A DNA stretch of 64,000 nt. Origin: CAWDMC01 sp963803295 (lineage in GTDB: Bacteria; Acidobacteriota; Terriglobia; UBA7540). The position numbers and the translations under genes are program-made. The stretch covers positions 434,001-498,000 of the forward strand of contig CAWDMC010000010.1 in the NCBI GenBank assembly GCA_963803295.1, in the 5' to 3' direction. Shown here piece by piece: positions 44,029 to 52,969 of the stretch; within the stretch, counting starts at the first letter, position 1; each line of letters starts with the position of its first letter. The notes below the pieces were generated by a model. The model ran no database searches. It saw only the letters and a program-made list of their open reading frames with translations, and was not told where the DNA came from.

Positions 44029-45678
44029 GTGAGCGTTAGTCGCGTGACTGACGAGAGCTCGACGATTTCTAAACGTAGCGGCGCGAGAGAGCTCGACACA
44101 CCGGGACCGCGGTGGGCGCACGGACGCTGGTGGCTGATCATAGCAGGGTCGTTCATAGTCATCGTGGGCATCGCGGTAATCGTGTTGGCCTGGAACTGGC
44201 CATTCACTGAACAAGCAGTCACCAAAGCGCTGCAGGACCGATTTGCCCGAACCGTCCAAATCCGCACCTTCCGCAAAACCTACTTTCCCCCGGGTTGCGT
44301 AGCTGAAGAGGTCAGTTTCCTGCATCGGAAACGCAAGGATCTGCCACCATTGATTACGGTCCAGACCCTAATCATTCGAGGGAGCTACTACGGCCTTCTT
44401 CGGATTGACAAGCGCGTAGATGAGGTCAAGGTGAAGGGATTGCACGTCTCCATTCCCCCGCCGCGTGCGAGGGGCCAGGCGCCTAGTGTGATGCCGTTGA
44501 CGACAAGCACCACGGGCGCTTCGATCACCATTGGCGAAATCGCCACGGATGACGCTCTACTGGAGTTTATGGCCCGCCAGCCTGGCCAAAAGCCCTTCAA
44601 GCTGCAAATTCACCGATTGATATTGGAGAAGGTCGGTGAGGACGGGGTCATTCCCTACCATGCAGCATTGCTAAATCCCAAGCCCCCTGGGGAAATCCGG
44701 TCGGATGGTAAGATCGGCCCCTGGCATGAGGATGACCCCGGCAGCACTCCCGTTGTTGGTTCCTATACGTACGAGCATGCGAATCTGGCTGTGTTCGAGG
44801 GTATCTCAGGTACCCTAGCGTCCAAAGGCCAGTTTAGCGGCACCATCGGCCATATCGATGCGAATGGCGAAACCGACGTGCCAAATTTCCGCGTAGCCGG
44901 GGGAGTCCATACCGTTCAACTGGCCTCGAAATTCCACGCGGTTGTAGACGGAACGAATGGAGACACCTATCTTCGGAGTGTGGAGGCGCATTTCGAGCGA
45001 ACTACGGTGACGTCGAGGGGTAGTGTGTCCGGGCACCCTGGCCGACACGGAAAGACAACTCGGCTCGAAATCGCCGTTAATGAAGGTCGGATTGAGGATT
45101 TGTTGTTTCTATTTACGAATGACAAACGCCCGTCAATGACCGGCAGCATCAGGATGTACGCGACAGTCCAAGTGCCGCCGGGACCTACGGCATTTCTAAG
45201 AAAACTGGATTTTGCAGGGAGGTGCAGCATTAGCAGCGGACACTTCACGAACCCAAACGTCCAGCAGCCGATAAATGCATTAGCCCGGAGTGCGCGCGGC
45301 GAGAATGAAAAGCTGCGCGGCAAAAACCAGGAAACGGTGCTCTCGAAGTTTAGGGGGCAGGTTTCAGTGAATAATGGCGTCGCAACTTTGTCCCACGTTT
45401 CCTTTACCGCCCCAAACACGCGAGCGCAGCTACAAGGCACCTACAACTTGCTGGACCTGAAGATTGATCTCCGTGGAATTATGTACACCAAGGGTAAGTT
45501 GGCTGACACCACGGCTGGATTTAAAGCACTGGTACTGAAGGCAATCGGTCCCTTCCTGAAGCAGAAGTCTGTTACGGTGGTTCCCTTCTCAATTCGCGGT
45601 ACATCTGCCAAGCCTTTATTCGCGTTGGATTTCACGGGAAAACGCCGGGTATCCTCTCTGCCCTCACCTGGCCGGTGA
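44029..45678 (+). CDS. AsmA-like/DUF748-type inner-membrane protein
   Basis: The ~549-residue protein has a short cytoplasmic start, one membrane helix at about residues 35-58 (WWLIIAGSFIVIVGIAVIVL) and a long periplasmic part. The beginning of that part (RFARTVQIRTFRKTYFPPGC, VKVKGLHVSIPP) and the end (AQLQGTYNLLDLKIDLRGIM, FKALVLKAIGPFLKQKS) look like AsmA/TamB-type beta-rich chains, which act in lipid transport to the outer membrane. The GTG at 44029 has GGAGGG 8 bases upstream; an ATG at 44008 is an alternative. The exact family is uncertain. Confidence 0.72.
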   Translation: MSVSRVTDESSTISKRSGARELDTPGPRWAHGRWWLIIAGSFIVIVGIAVIVLAWNWPFTEQAVTKALQDRFARTVQIRTFRKTYFPPGCVAEEVSFLHRKRKDLPPLITVQTLIIRGSYYGLLRIDKRVDEVKVKGLHVSIPPPRARGQAPSVMPLTTSTTGASITIGEIATDDALLEFMARQPGQKPFKLQIHRLILEKVGEDGVIPYHAALLNPKPPGEIRSDGKIGPWHEDDPGSTPVVGSYTYEHANLAVFEGISGTLASKGQFSGTIGHIDANGETDVPNFRVAGGVHTVQLASKFHAVVDGTNGDTYLRSVEAHFERTTVTSRGSVSGHPGRHGKTTRLEIAVNEGRIEDLLFLFTNDKRPSMTGSIRMYATVQVPPGPTAFLRKLDFAGRCSISSGHFTNPNVQQPINALARSARGENEKLRGKNQETVLSKFRGQVSVNNGVATLSHVSFTAPNTRAQLQGTYNLLDLKIDLRGIMYTKGKLADTTAGFKALVLKAIGPFLKQKSVTVVPFSIRGTSAKPLFALDFTGKRRVSSLPSPGR

Positions 45679-45803
45679 GCCACTGATCTGAGAGTAAGTG
45701 CCATACGCGCGGATCATCGTCGGACGCGCCAGTGACTAACCCTGATTGCCTTCCCTGCAATCCGTGCGCATGTCTTCAGGCGATAAATGGGAGCCCCGAA
45801 GCT

Positions 45804-46631
45804 CTAGGCCGCCCGGTGCCGTCCCGCCGTCCTCTTCGCGCGGCCAGCCTTGGGCATCGACTCTGCTCGTGAGCGGGCGTCGAGGCTTCGTTTCAAAGCG
45901 TCCATCAGGTCGATCACGGGAGCCTTGCGCGCCTGTGGCACGGTTGTAATTTTGTGACCCTTCTGTTTCTCCTTGATCATCCGCTCGACATTTTCGCGGT
46001 AGGTATCCTCGAATTGGTTCGGCTTAAACGGAGACGTCAAATGATTGACCAGACTCCTCGCGAGCTCGATCTCCTTGGCGCTGTACTTCGCCTTAGGGAC
46101 CTCGCTCTTGTTGGCCTTGTGCAATTCATCCGGGTAGTAGAGCGTATGCAGTACCAGTCCATCACCAGACGCCCGTATGAGGACGATGTGTTCCCTGTTA
46201 TGCATCGCGATTTTCGCGATGGCGTCCCGCTTGGTTTCCGACAGCGCCGTCAGAAAAAGAACATAAGGCTTTGCGGTCCTGTCTTCGGCGGCGACATAGT
46301 AGGATTTTTCGAAGAAAATCGGGTCGACCTCGTCGCTGCCTACGAACTGCAGAATGTCCATGGTGGTTGCCGTTGTCGGAGCGATCTTCTTCAGTTCCTC
46401 ATCCTCGACCACCACATAGTTGTTCTTGGTGGTTTCGTAACCCCTCACGATGTCAGACCGCTCAATGGGCTTATCTTCCTCAGCGCAGTACCAGACTTCT
46501 TTAACGCGCGACATATCCTTCTTGTGGAGCATGTGGAAATGCACCGTTTCCGCCCGCGCGGCCGAAAAGAGCCGCACCGGGAAAGAAACGAGCCCGAAAC
46601 TGATAAAGCCTTTCCAGACTGCCGCCGGCAT
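45804..46631 (-). CDS. ku: Ku protein, non-homologous end joining
   Basis: Bacterial Ku binds DNA double-strand ends as a ring-shaped homodimer and recruits ligase LigD. The 275-residue protein starts MPAAVWKGFISFGLVSFPVR and has SRVKEVWYCAEEDKPIERSD, VRGYETTKNNYVVVEDEELK and the DEVDPIFFEKSYYVAAEDR segment of the family core. The C-terminus is basic (KRSLDARSRAESMPKAGRAK) and may bind DNA ends. AGAGAGGTGAGC precedes the ATG. No ligD is present in the window, so the ligase must be elsewhere. Confidence 0.95.
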   Translation of the reverse strand: MPAAVWKGFISFGLVSFPVRLFSAARAETVHFHMLHKKDMSRVKEVWYCAEEDKPIERSDIVRGYETTKNNYVVVEDEELKKIAPTTATTMDILQFVGSDEVDPIFFEKSYYVAAEDRTAKPYVLFLTALSETKRDAIAKIAMHNREHIVLIRASGDGLVLHTLYYPDELHKANKSEVPKAKYSAKEIELARSLVNHLTSPFKPNQFEDTYRENVERMIKEKQKGHKITTVPQARKAPVIDLMDALKRSLDARSRAESMPKAGRAKRTAGRHRAA

Positions 46632-47217
46632 GCTCACCTCTCTTTCTTCTGCTCGCCCCAGTCGCCATGGTCACTTCGGAGCAACTACTTAAGCCCTGCT
46701 ACCGGGTCGCCATCGAGCCATTTCTCGACGCTGACCTGGGTAGTCCGTGAAATGCTCTTGCTGACGACAGGTGCTTAGCGTTTATCGCCCGCTAGGAGCG
46801 TCTAGGGTTTCTTATAACCATATTCGTCGATAGACCGCCGACCTACGTCCTGTTGGATGAGGAAAACCAGACTGCGGGCCGGAGCAGTAGTAGTGGGCGA
46901 AGATCGGCACCAGGCGACTTTCAATGTTTCTACTCTACGGATATACCCACACCCGGTGTATCCCTGGCCCACTGCGCAGGCGCGCGTAGGCGCCAAGTTC
47001 ATGCAACGCGGATGAAGAGCACCGGGTCACGAAGCCTTATTGCCGAGCCGCACCGTGAAACAGCAAAATTGACCACCGCGCCGCGAAATCCACCAAAGCG
47101 TCTGGATATAACATCCAAGAAGAAGAAAACGAGGCGCTTCGAAAGGCAGAGGAGCTGGACATTGAGTTCGAGGCGGTGGGCACGAGCGGTTCCCCATGCC
47201 GGCCAGAGGAGAAAGCC
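46632..47217. other. intergenic, about 590 bases
   Basis: No convincing complete gene. From about 47050 the frame of the next gene is open and would read STKASGYNIQEEENEALRKA, then EELDIEFEAVG, a charged stretch that looks protein-like but has no start codon. It may be a decayed upstream gene or an extension of the small Lys-rich protein. Confidence 0.4.
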
Positions 47218-47412
47218 ATGCCGAAAAAATCCCCATCTTCGCGCTCAAAGGGCAAAAGCAAAGTGCACAAAGTCATGAAGGAGCACAAAGAAGGATCGCT
47301 GAAGTCCGGTAGCGGCAAGAAAGTCAAAAGCCGGAAGCAAGCCGTGGCCATCGCTTTAAGCGAGGCGCGCAAATCGGGAGCGAAGATTCCCAAGAAGAAA
47401 AAGAAGTCTTAA
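47218..47412 (+). CDS. small Lys-rich protein (DUF6496-like)
   Basis: The 64-residue protein is strongly basic: MPKKSPSSRSKGKSKVHKVM, then KEHKEGSLKSGSGKKVKSRK and QAVAIALSEARKSGAKIPKK. The VMxEHKxGxLxSGSGxKVxxRKQAxAIALSEA pattern is that of the DUF6496 family, whose role is unknown; binding of nucleic acid is likely from charge alone. AGAGGAGAAAGCC precedes the ATG at 47218. Confidence 0.85.
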   Translation: MPKKSPSSRSKGKSKVHKVMKEHKEGSLKSGSGKKVKSRKQAVAIALSEARKSGAKIPKKKKKS

Positions 47413-47424
47413 TTAAGGTTTCGT

Positions 47425-47468
47425 CGAGGGGCGGCTGGATGGTGCCAGTCCACCGTCGGCCCCCTCGC
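47425..47468 (+). terminator. possible hairpin terminator
   Basis: CGAGGGGC (47425-47432) can pair with GGCCCCCTCG (47458-47467), with bulges and a 25-base loop, between the convergent Lys-rich and OsmC genes. No T tract follows. Confidence 0.35.
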
Positions 47469-47470
47469 GG

Positions 47471-47923
47471 CTAGGCGGCAGAGCCCGTGACCGCGTCAGC
47501 GATGATCTCGAACCTCGATTTGATCGTGGCAGTTTTGGATATCATTGCGCCTACTGAGCAGCACTTGCTCTCCGAGAGGTGGATGGCTTGCTCCACGGCC
47601 TTGGGATCTACGGAGCCATGCAGGCGATGCAGGATCTCTGCCCGGGTGAAATAGTTGGGGGGCTCTGTTCGCTGTTCTACCGCAACTTGGATTTCGTAGC
47701 CGGTGACTGCCTGTCGCTTCTTGCGCAAGATGCCAATCACGTCGAAGGCAGTACAGCCGCCAACCGCGAGCAGTACCAACTCGATCGGCTTGGGACCGCT
47801 TTGGCCCTGGGGGACCGCCGGCGCCGTTGCCAGGCGATCCGCTTGATTGTCAAAGAGCGAAGCCGCAAACCCAAACGGCGAGTGTGCGTTATCTCCAGAC
47901 CGTGTTGAGCCATCTAGGCCCAC
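47471..47923 (-). CDS. OsmC/Ohr-family peroxide-stress protein
   Basis: The 150-residue protein shows OsmC features: PKPIELVLLAVGGCTAFDVI with the first Cys, ILRKKRQAVTGYEIQVAVEQ and LSESKCCSVGAMISKTA with the second Cys. These proteins reduce organic peroxides through the two cysteines. The first ~35 residues (GLDGSTRSGDNAHSPFGF) do not look like the usual N-terminal strand, so an early frame error or wrong start is possible. Confidence 0.83.
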   Translation of the reverse strand: MGLDGSTRSGDNAHSPFGFAASLFDNQADRLATAPAVPQGQSGPKPIELVLLAVGGCTAFDVIGILRKKRQAVTGYEIQVAVEQRTEPPNYFTRAEILHRLHGSVDPKAVEQAIHLSESKCCSVGAMISKTATIKSRFEIIADAVTGSAA

Positions 47924-48385
47924 GGTAAGGTCGAGGGACCTTCACCGGCTGACTGACCGCATCGAGGATGCGGTGGGCCGGTTGGGAGTCACCCACCACC
48001 GCCAAGGCTTCCAGGTAACGGGCATTGGCACCCCGGCTCAACTCCACCCGCCGCCGCAGGTCCACGATGCCCTTGCGGAGGGGATACCAGCCTTTCACCT
48101 TTCGTCCCTTCCGCCTCACGCCGCGGTAGACACGAAATCGCGACGGATTATTCAGGGTGGTTCCCACCCTCAACACGCTCCCTTGCTTGTCGTACATCTT
48201 GATCGAGTTCTCTCCCCACTCGATGCTTTACGCACACCCCTTCGAGGCGGCGTTCCTGCGTGCTGCAGACCTCTCCGTTAAAAAGCGTGTTGGTGCGTCG
48301 CCCCAGAAAATGCAGCACCTGGGGCGAGGAAAATTGTTCCAGGTCGTGGTCGGTAAGGCCTGTGCCCACACGGGTACATGCGCTT
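47889..48385 (-). pseudogene. transposase-like protein remnant with frameshift
   Basis: Two frames give one protein part. One reads DLEQFSSPQVLHFLGRRTNT, then ERRLEGVCVKHRVG; after a frame change near 48210 the other reads IKMYDKQGSVLRVGTTLNNP, FRVYRGVRRKGRKVKGWYPL, RKGIVDLRRRVELSRGANAR and YLEALAVV. I recall this pattern (KHRVGENSIKMYDKQGSVLRVETTINNP) from multi-copy, transposase-like acidobacterial proteins, but cannot name the family. The N-terminal half is missing. It overlaps the start of the OsmC frame slightly. Confidence 0.6.
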
Positions 48386-48777
48386 GCTGCTCGGTGAACC
48401 CAAGAAGTTGGAGTGCCCTCAGCCGCACTTCGTCGTCTTTGGAACGTAAGCCCCGGACGAGTGCCTCCGGCACTGGCCACTGGACGTGGTCATGGCGAGC
48501 ATCGAGGTAACCGAAATCCTGAGGTCAGCGGGCTTGAGGCCTTGCGCTGCAGCGGAAGGCGCAACAAGAAAAAAGCGAAATCACACGGGCTGTCATCAGC
48601 ACCGCCTACTCTTATTTAAGGACTCCCGCTTCCGGCGGACAATGCCCAAAAATGTACGCGCCCCGCTGGCGGCGGAGGGGTTAACCGCGATTACACCAAA
48701 AGCACAGAGCCGGCGCGGACTTGAAAAAGGAAGGGCCCGCGCCGAAGGTCTCACGTCATTCCATTATCAGGCCTCTA
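48386..48777. other. gap before the end of enolase, mostly unexplained
   Basis: At 48400-48473 the minus strand can be read EALVRGLRSKDDEVRLRALQ, then LLGFTEQQAHVPV, which looks like one HEAT-type or tail repeat of a lost protein next to the transposase-like remnant. The rest up to 48777 has no supported gene. Confidence 0.35.
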
Positions 48778-50066
48778 TCAGGCCTGAGCGCACTTCACGG
48801 CGGCTTTCCCGAGATACTCCGCGGAGTCACCTAACTGCTCCTCGATCCGCAGCAACTGGTTGTACTTAGCGATGCGATCGGTGCGACTGGCCGATCCGGT
48901 CTTGATCTGACCGGTAGCGAGGCCCACTACGAAGTCGGCAATGAAAGTGTCCTCGGTTTCGCCCGAGCGGTGCGAAACCACACTAGTGTACCATAGCGGC
49001 GGCCTAGCTCTATGGCGTTGATTGTCTCGGTCACCGTACCGATCTGGTTCAGCTTGATCAGAATGGAATTGCCCACGCCCTCTTCGATGCCACGCTGGAG
49101 CCGATCCACGTTGGTGACAAAGAGATCGTCGCCCACCAGTTGGACTTTGTCACCCAGGGCGTCGGTCAGTTCTTTCCATCCCTCCCAATCGTCCTGCGCC
49201 AAACCGTCTTCAATCGAGATAATAGGATACTGGCTCACCCAGCTCTCATAAAGCTTGACCATCTCGCCCGATGACTTCTTCGATTTGTCGGACTTATAGA
49301 ACACGTATTTGCCGTCCTGGTACATCTCGCTCGAAGCCGGATCGAGCGCGAGGCAGATGTCGAGTCCAGGTGAATATCCCGCTTTCTCGATGGCCTCGAG
49401 AATCAGCTCAACGGCCTGGACGTCGGATTTCAGGCTTGGTGCGAATCCACCCTCATCGCCAACCGAAGTATTGAACCCCTGGTCCTTCAACACCTTCTTA
49501 AGCGTGTGGAAGGTCTCGACGCCCATACGCAGGCCCTCGGCAAAACTCTCTGCGCCTACTGGCATGATCATGAACTCCTGGAAATTCACGGTATTGTCGG
49601 CATGAACGCCACCATTCAGGATATTCATCATGGGAACAGGCAGACGTCGTGCCAGCAGCCCGCCCAGATAGCGATAGAGTGGCTGTCCGGAGGAGCGCGC
49701 CGACGCGCGGCAAACCGCCATGGAGACAGCCAGAATGGCATTCGCCCCCAGTTTTCCCTTGTTGGCAGTGCCGTCGAGCGCGATCATGCGCGCGTCAATC
49801 GCGGCCTGGTCTTTGGCGTCCTGGCCACCCAGGTCGCGGGCGATATAGACGTTGATGTTGTCCACCGCCTGCAGGACGCCCTTACCGAGAAACTTAGACT
49901 TGTCGCCATCGCGAAGCTCAATCGCTTCGTGCTCGCCGGTCGACGCGCCCGAGGGCACGGCGGCGCGCCCGAAGGCGCCATCACGCAGTTGCACGTCGGC
50001 TTCTACGGTAGGATTGCCACGCGAATCCAGTATTTGCCGTCCAATGATGAGATCTATTTCTGCCAC
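48778..50066 (-). CDS. eno: enolase, with one-base deletion in the sequence
   Basis: Enolase converts 2-phosphoglycerate to phosphoenolpyruvate and also sits in RNA degradosomes. From GTG 50066 (GGGAG upstream) the protein reads AEIDLIIGRQILDSRGNPTV, with VPSGASTGEHEAIELRDGD, NTSVGDEGGFAPSLKSD, ISIEDGLAQDDWEGWKEL and SILIKLNQIGTVTETINAIE. After RRYG the frame breaks: it should continue YTSVVSHRSGETEDTFIADF, which is present in the next frame and runs to a normal end KCAQA at 48778. Inserting one base at about 48990 restores a full ~429-residue enzyme. Because enolase is essential, a sequence error is the likely cause. Confidence 0.93.
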
Positions 50067-50260
50067 GGTTAACTCCCTAGTAATTAAGATTTGCGGACTG
50101 GCGATTGTACCACAGGCAGTTGCGCGGTCCGGAGTCAGAAAGCAAGGTTGCGAACCTGCAGAAGAACTACCCGTGCATCTAGAAGAAGTTCGGGCAGTAG
50201 CACGACGTTTTGCTGATACAGACGTGTTACCCACCTTGCGAAGACCAGTGCGGATTAGGT

Positions 50261-50893
50261 TCAGCCTCCGGGTGCAAACAAGATCGTGGTAAGGACAAAG
50301 AATATGAGTCCAGTGCCGAGGGATAGGAAGAACGCTTGCATTCTTTCCACGCGATCGACTTCCTCAAACACACGCATGAGAACAGCCACGCTCCAAAGTC
50401 CCGCGAGAATTGTGCCGATATAAGGAATCGCCACCAGCCAGCCGACGACTGAGCCCAGCAGCATGGCACGAAGCACTCCGACAAAGGTGCCGCGTGCGCC
50501 AAACCATGACCGAGCCAAGCCGTGACAGATTCCATACTGGGCGAGGACCAAGGCCGCGTCAAAGACAATCAAAATCGAGACGCCGAAAACAACCGCAAAC
50601 CAGTTGATAACCCTAGCTCTCGCGACAGCCGGGTAAAGCCTGCTCCCGAACACTAAGAGCTGCCCAATGAGCCAAATGCCCAGCCCATAGTAGACAGCGT
50701 TTCTATCCCGCGCAGCCGCGATAATCGGAGAATCGTCCAGCCGAGCAATGCCGATGGACTGGCGGAGGTAATACACCGGAGCGAAGCCCTTTGGAGCTAG
50801 TGGCAATGCCGCGAGCATCGCGTCTCTTGCACCCGCACCAGGACATATGTGAGTCACGCCATAGGTCTGTCCGCAAACCGCGCACTGAATCAT
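50261..50893 (-). CDS. Yip1-like membrane protein with N-terminal zinc-finger-like start
   Basis: The ~210-residue protein opens MIQCAVCGQTYGVTHICPGA, which looks like a small zinc-binding knuckle (Cys-x-x-Cys...His-x-Cys). Then come about five membrane helices: YGLGIWLIGQLLVFGS, WFAVVFGVSILIVFDAALVL, LLGSVVGWLVAIPYIGTILA and FFLSLGTGLIFFVLTTILF. The pattern is that of Yip1/DUF1282-type proteins. The N-terminal helix before the fold (YYLRQSIGIARLDDSPII) is polar. Function unknown. The start at 50893 is chosen for the zinc motif; the same frame is open to 50959. Confidence 0.72.
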   Translation of the reverse strand: MIQCAVCGQTYGVTHICPGAGARDAMLAALPLAPKGFAPVYYLRQSIGIARLDDSPIIAAARDRNAVYYGLGIWLIGQLLVFGSRLYPAVARARVINWFAVVFGVSILIVFDAALVLAQYGICHGLARSWFGARGTFVGVLRAMLLGSVVGWLVAIPYIGTILAGLWSVAVLMRVFEEVDRVERMQAFFLSLGTGLIFFVLTTILFAPGG

Positions 50894-51095
50894 TGGAACC
50901 GCCCCTCGCTCGTTAATTCCGGCCGGCGGGACTATACCCCCAATCGCCATTCCGCACAAGGCAGACCAGAAGATATTAACGTGAAGGGCAATGAATCAGC
51001 ACAGAACGTGCGACCAAAGACCCGCCGCCCGGGGTACTGGTACATTCGTTGATGAGAGCGTCAGGGTGATTCCCATGGTTGAGGACGAAACCGCG

Positions 51096-52343
51096 TCACT
51101 CCGCCTCTTCAAATAATCGCGCTTCTGGCACCACTACCACGATTCCGGTTTCGGTGACGTGATAGCCGCGACGGCGGTCCTCCTCGAGGTTGTAACCGAT
51201 TTCGGTGTGCTCGGGGATTTCGACTGAACGGTCGATGATCGCATTGCGTATGCGCGAGTAGCGGCCAATCTTGACATGCGAGAACAGAATAGAGTGTTCG
51301 ATGTCAGAGAAGCTGTTGATGCGCACGTCGGGGGAAATAATGCAGTTGGTGACGTGGCCGCCCGAGATAATGCACCCATTGGAGACAATAGAATCGAGCG
51401 CGATTCCCATGCGCTTCTCATGAGCGAACACGAATTTGGCAGGGGGATACTGCCGCTGGTAGGTGCGCAACGGCCAGTCTTTATCGTAGAGGTTGAATAC
51501 CGGTGACACTGATACCAGGTCCATGTTGGCCTCATAGTAGGCCTGGATGGTTCCCACGTCACGCCAGTACTGTGCTTTCTTCTTGTTCTCGTCCACAAAG
51601 TTGAAGGAGTAAACGCGCTTCCCGCTTTCAATGAGCTTGGGCACCACGTTTTTGCCGAAATCGTGACTGGACTCCGGGTCCTCGGCATCGCTGAGCAGTG
51701 AATCGATCAGCAGGTCGCGATTGAACACATAGATCCCCATCGAGATGGTGCACTTATCTGGATTGTTGGGGCTGGGCTTCGGGTCCTGGGGCTTCTCCTG
51801 CCAACCTACGATGCGGCCCGCTCTGTCGGTTTCGAGTACGCCAAAGCTCGAAGCCTCCGAGCGATCATGATCAATAGCTCCAACGGTGACGTCAGCCCCG
51901 GCTTCGGCGTGTTGGTTCAGCATCAACTGATAATTCATTTTGTAGACGTGGTCGCCCGACAGGATCAACACATACTTGCAGCTCTCGCTGCCGATGGAAT
52001 AGAGGTTCTGGTAGATCGCATCCGCGGTTCCCTGGTACCAGGTATCTCCTACCCGCTTCATGGGAGGGAGGATTTGCACGAACTCACCCAATTCGTGCGC
52101 CAGGATCGCCCAGGCTTCACGCATATGGCGGTTAAGCGAAAGCGCCTTGTACTGCGTCAGTACATAGATGTGCCGCAACTCCGAATTAATGCAGTTTGAA
52201 AGGGTGATGTCGATGATGCGGTAGATCCCGCCAAACGGAACCGCAGGCTTGGCGCGGTCACGTGTGAGTGGAGAAAGCCGCTCGCCCTGACCTCCGGCTA
52301 GCAAACAGACCAGGGTATCGCGAGTAATGGCGCGAGCTAGCAT
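51096..52343 (-). CDS. glgC: glucose-1-phosphate adenylyltransferase
   Basis: GlgC makes ADP-glucose, the committed step of bacterial glycogen synthesis. The 415-residue protein has the nucleotidyl-transferase motif CLLAGGQGERLSPLTRDRAK, then PAVPFGGIYRIIDITLSN, the catalytic-region DHVYKMNY and GWQEKPQDPKPSPNN, and a C-terminal left-handed beta-helix (IVSNGCIISGGHVTNCIISP). The ATG at 52343 follows GGGGGAG; an earlier in-frame ATG at 52391 adds an unlikely tail. It supplies the substrate of glgA at the left edge of the window. Confidence 0.95.
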   Translation of the reverse strand: MLARAITRDTLVCLLAGGQGERLSPLTRDRAKPAVPFGGIYRIIDITLSNCINSELRHIYVLTQYKALSLNRHMREAWAILAHELGEFVQILPPMKRVGDTWYQGTADAIYQNLYSIGSESCKYVLILSGDHVYKMNYQLMLNQHAEAGADVTVGAIDHDRSEASSFGVLETDRAGRIVGWQEKPQDPKPSPNNPDKCTISMGIYVFNRDLLIDSLLSDAEDPESSHDFGKNVVPKLIESGKRVYSFNFVDENKKKAQYWRDVGTIQAYYEANMDLVSVSPVFNLYDKDWPLRTYQRQYPPAKFVFAHEKRMGIALDSIVSNGCIISGGHVTNCIISPDVRINSFSDIEHSILFSHVKIGRYSRIRNAIIDRSVEIPEHTEIGYNLEEDRRRGYHVTETGIVVVVPEARLFEEAE

Positions 52344-52438
52344 AACTCCCCCTTCCTCACAGTCGAAGCCATCGACAACGGCGGGCGTCAAGCACTTATT
52401 TTACTATGTTGTACTGCGCCTTTCCCGTCTGCCGAACT

Positions 52439-52777
52439 TCATTCCTTTACAATATGCCGGATTACGATACCCAATAGACTCAGGATAATGCCTCCCCAGA
52501 AGGCCGGCCAAAATCCGGTTACCCGGAAACCCGGCACAAGTAGGGAGGCAAACATCAACATCAAAGCGTTGATCACCAAAAAGAAAATGCCGAATGTGAG
52601 TATGCCGAGGGGCAGAGTGACCAACTTAAGCAGAGTGCCAAGCGTGCCGTTAATCAGTCCAATGATCACAGCTGCGATCAACGCAGCTCCAAAACCCCTC
52701 ACAACGAACCCGGGAACGAAATGAGCCACAATCAACAGGCTTACTGCACTCAGAATCCAATGCAGCACCCATCTCAT
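52439..52777 (-). CDS. small four-helix membrane protein (phage holin family 4 / YvlD-like)
   Basis: The 112-residue protein has four hydrophobic helices and the family features MRWVLHWILSAVSLLIVAHF, VPGFVVRGFGAALIAAVIIG, LINGTLGTLLKLVTLPL and LILTFGIFFLVINALMLMF-type sequence. PF04020 proteins are called phage holin family 4 but occur widely in chromosomes as membrane proteins of unknown role. AAGGAGATCACC precedes the ATG. Confidence 0.88.
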   Translation of the reverse strand: MRWVLHWILSAVSLLIVAHFVPGFVVRGFGAALIAAVIIGLINGTLGTLLKLVTLPLGILTFGIFFLVINALMLMFASLLVPGFRVTGFWPAFWGGIILSLLGIVIRHIVKE

Positions 52778-52969
52778 GGTGATCTCCTTGGGGGCGGTCC
52801 TATTGTGCTGATTCCCCAATCCGGACGCAAGATCGTTCCGTATTGCTCTGTATTGTTGGAATCGGACCGCTAACAGTCCAGTTTCGGGACCGGTGGCTTC
52901 GACGCAGGATCGCTTGTCTCCCGGAGATTGATGGTCTCATAATAGTACGAGGGGACCGCCCTCAGTGAA

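Noticed and set aside
46853..47278. Open frame of 141 codons before the Lys-rich protein
   Set aside because: Its composition is random-looking, it overlaps the real DUF6496-like gene in another frame and lacks a ribosome binding site.
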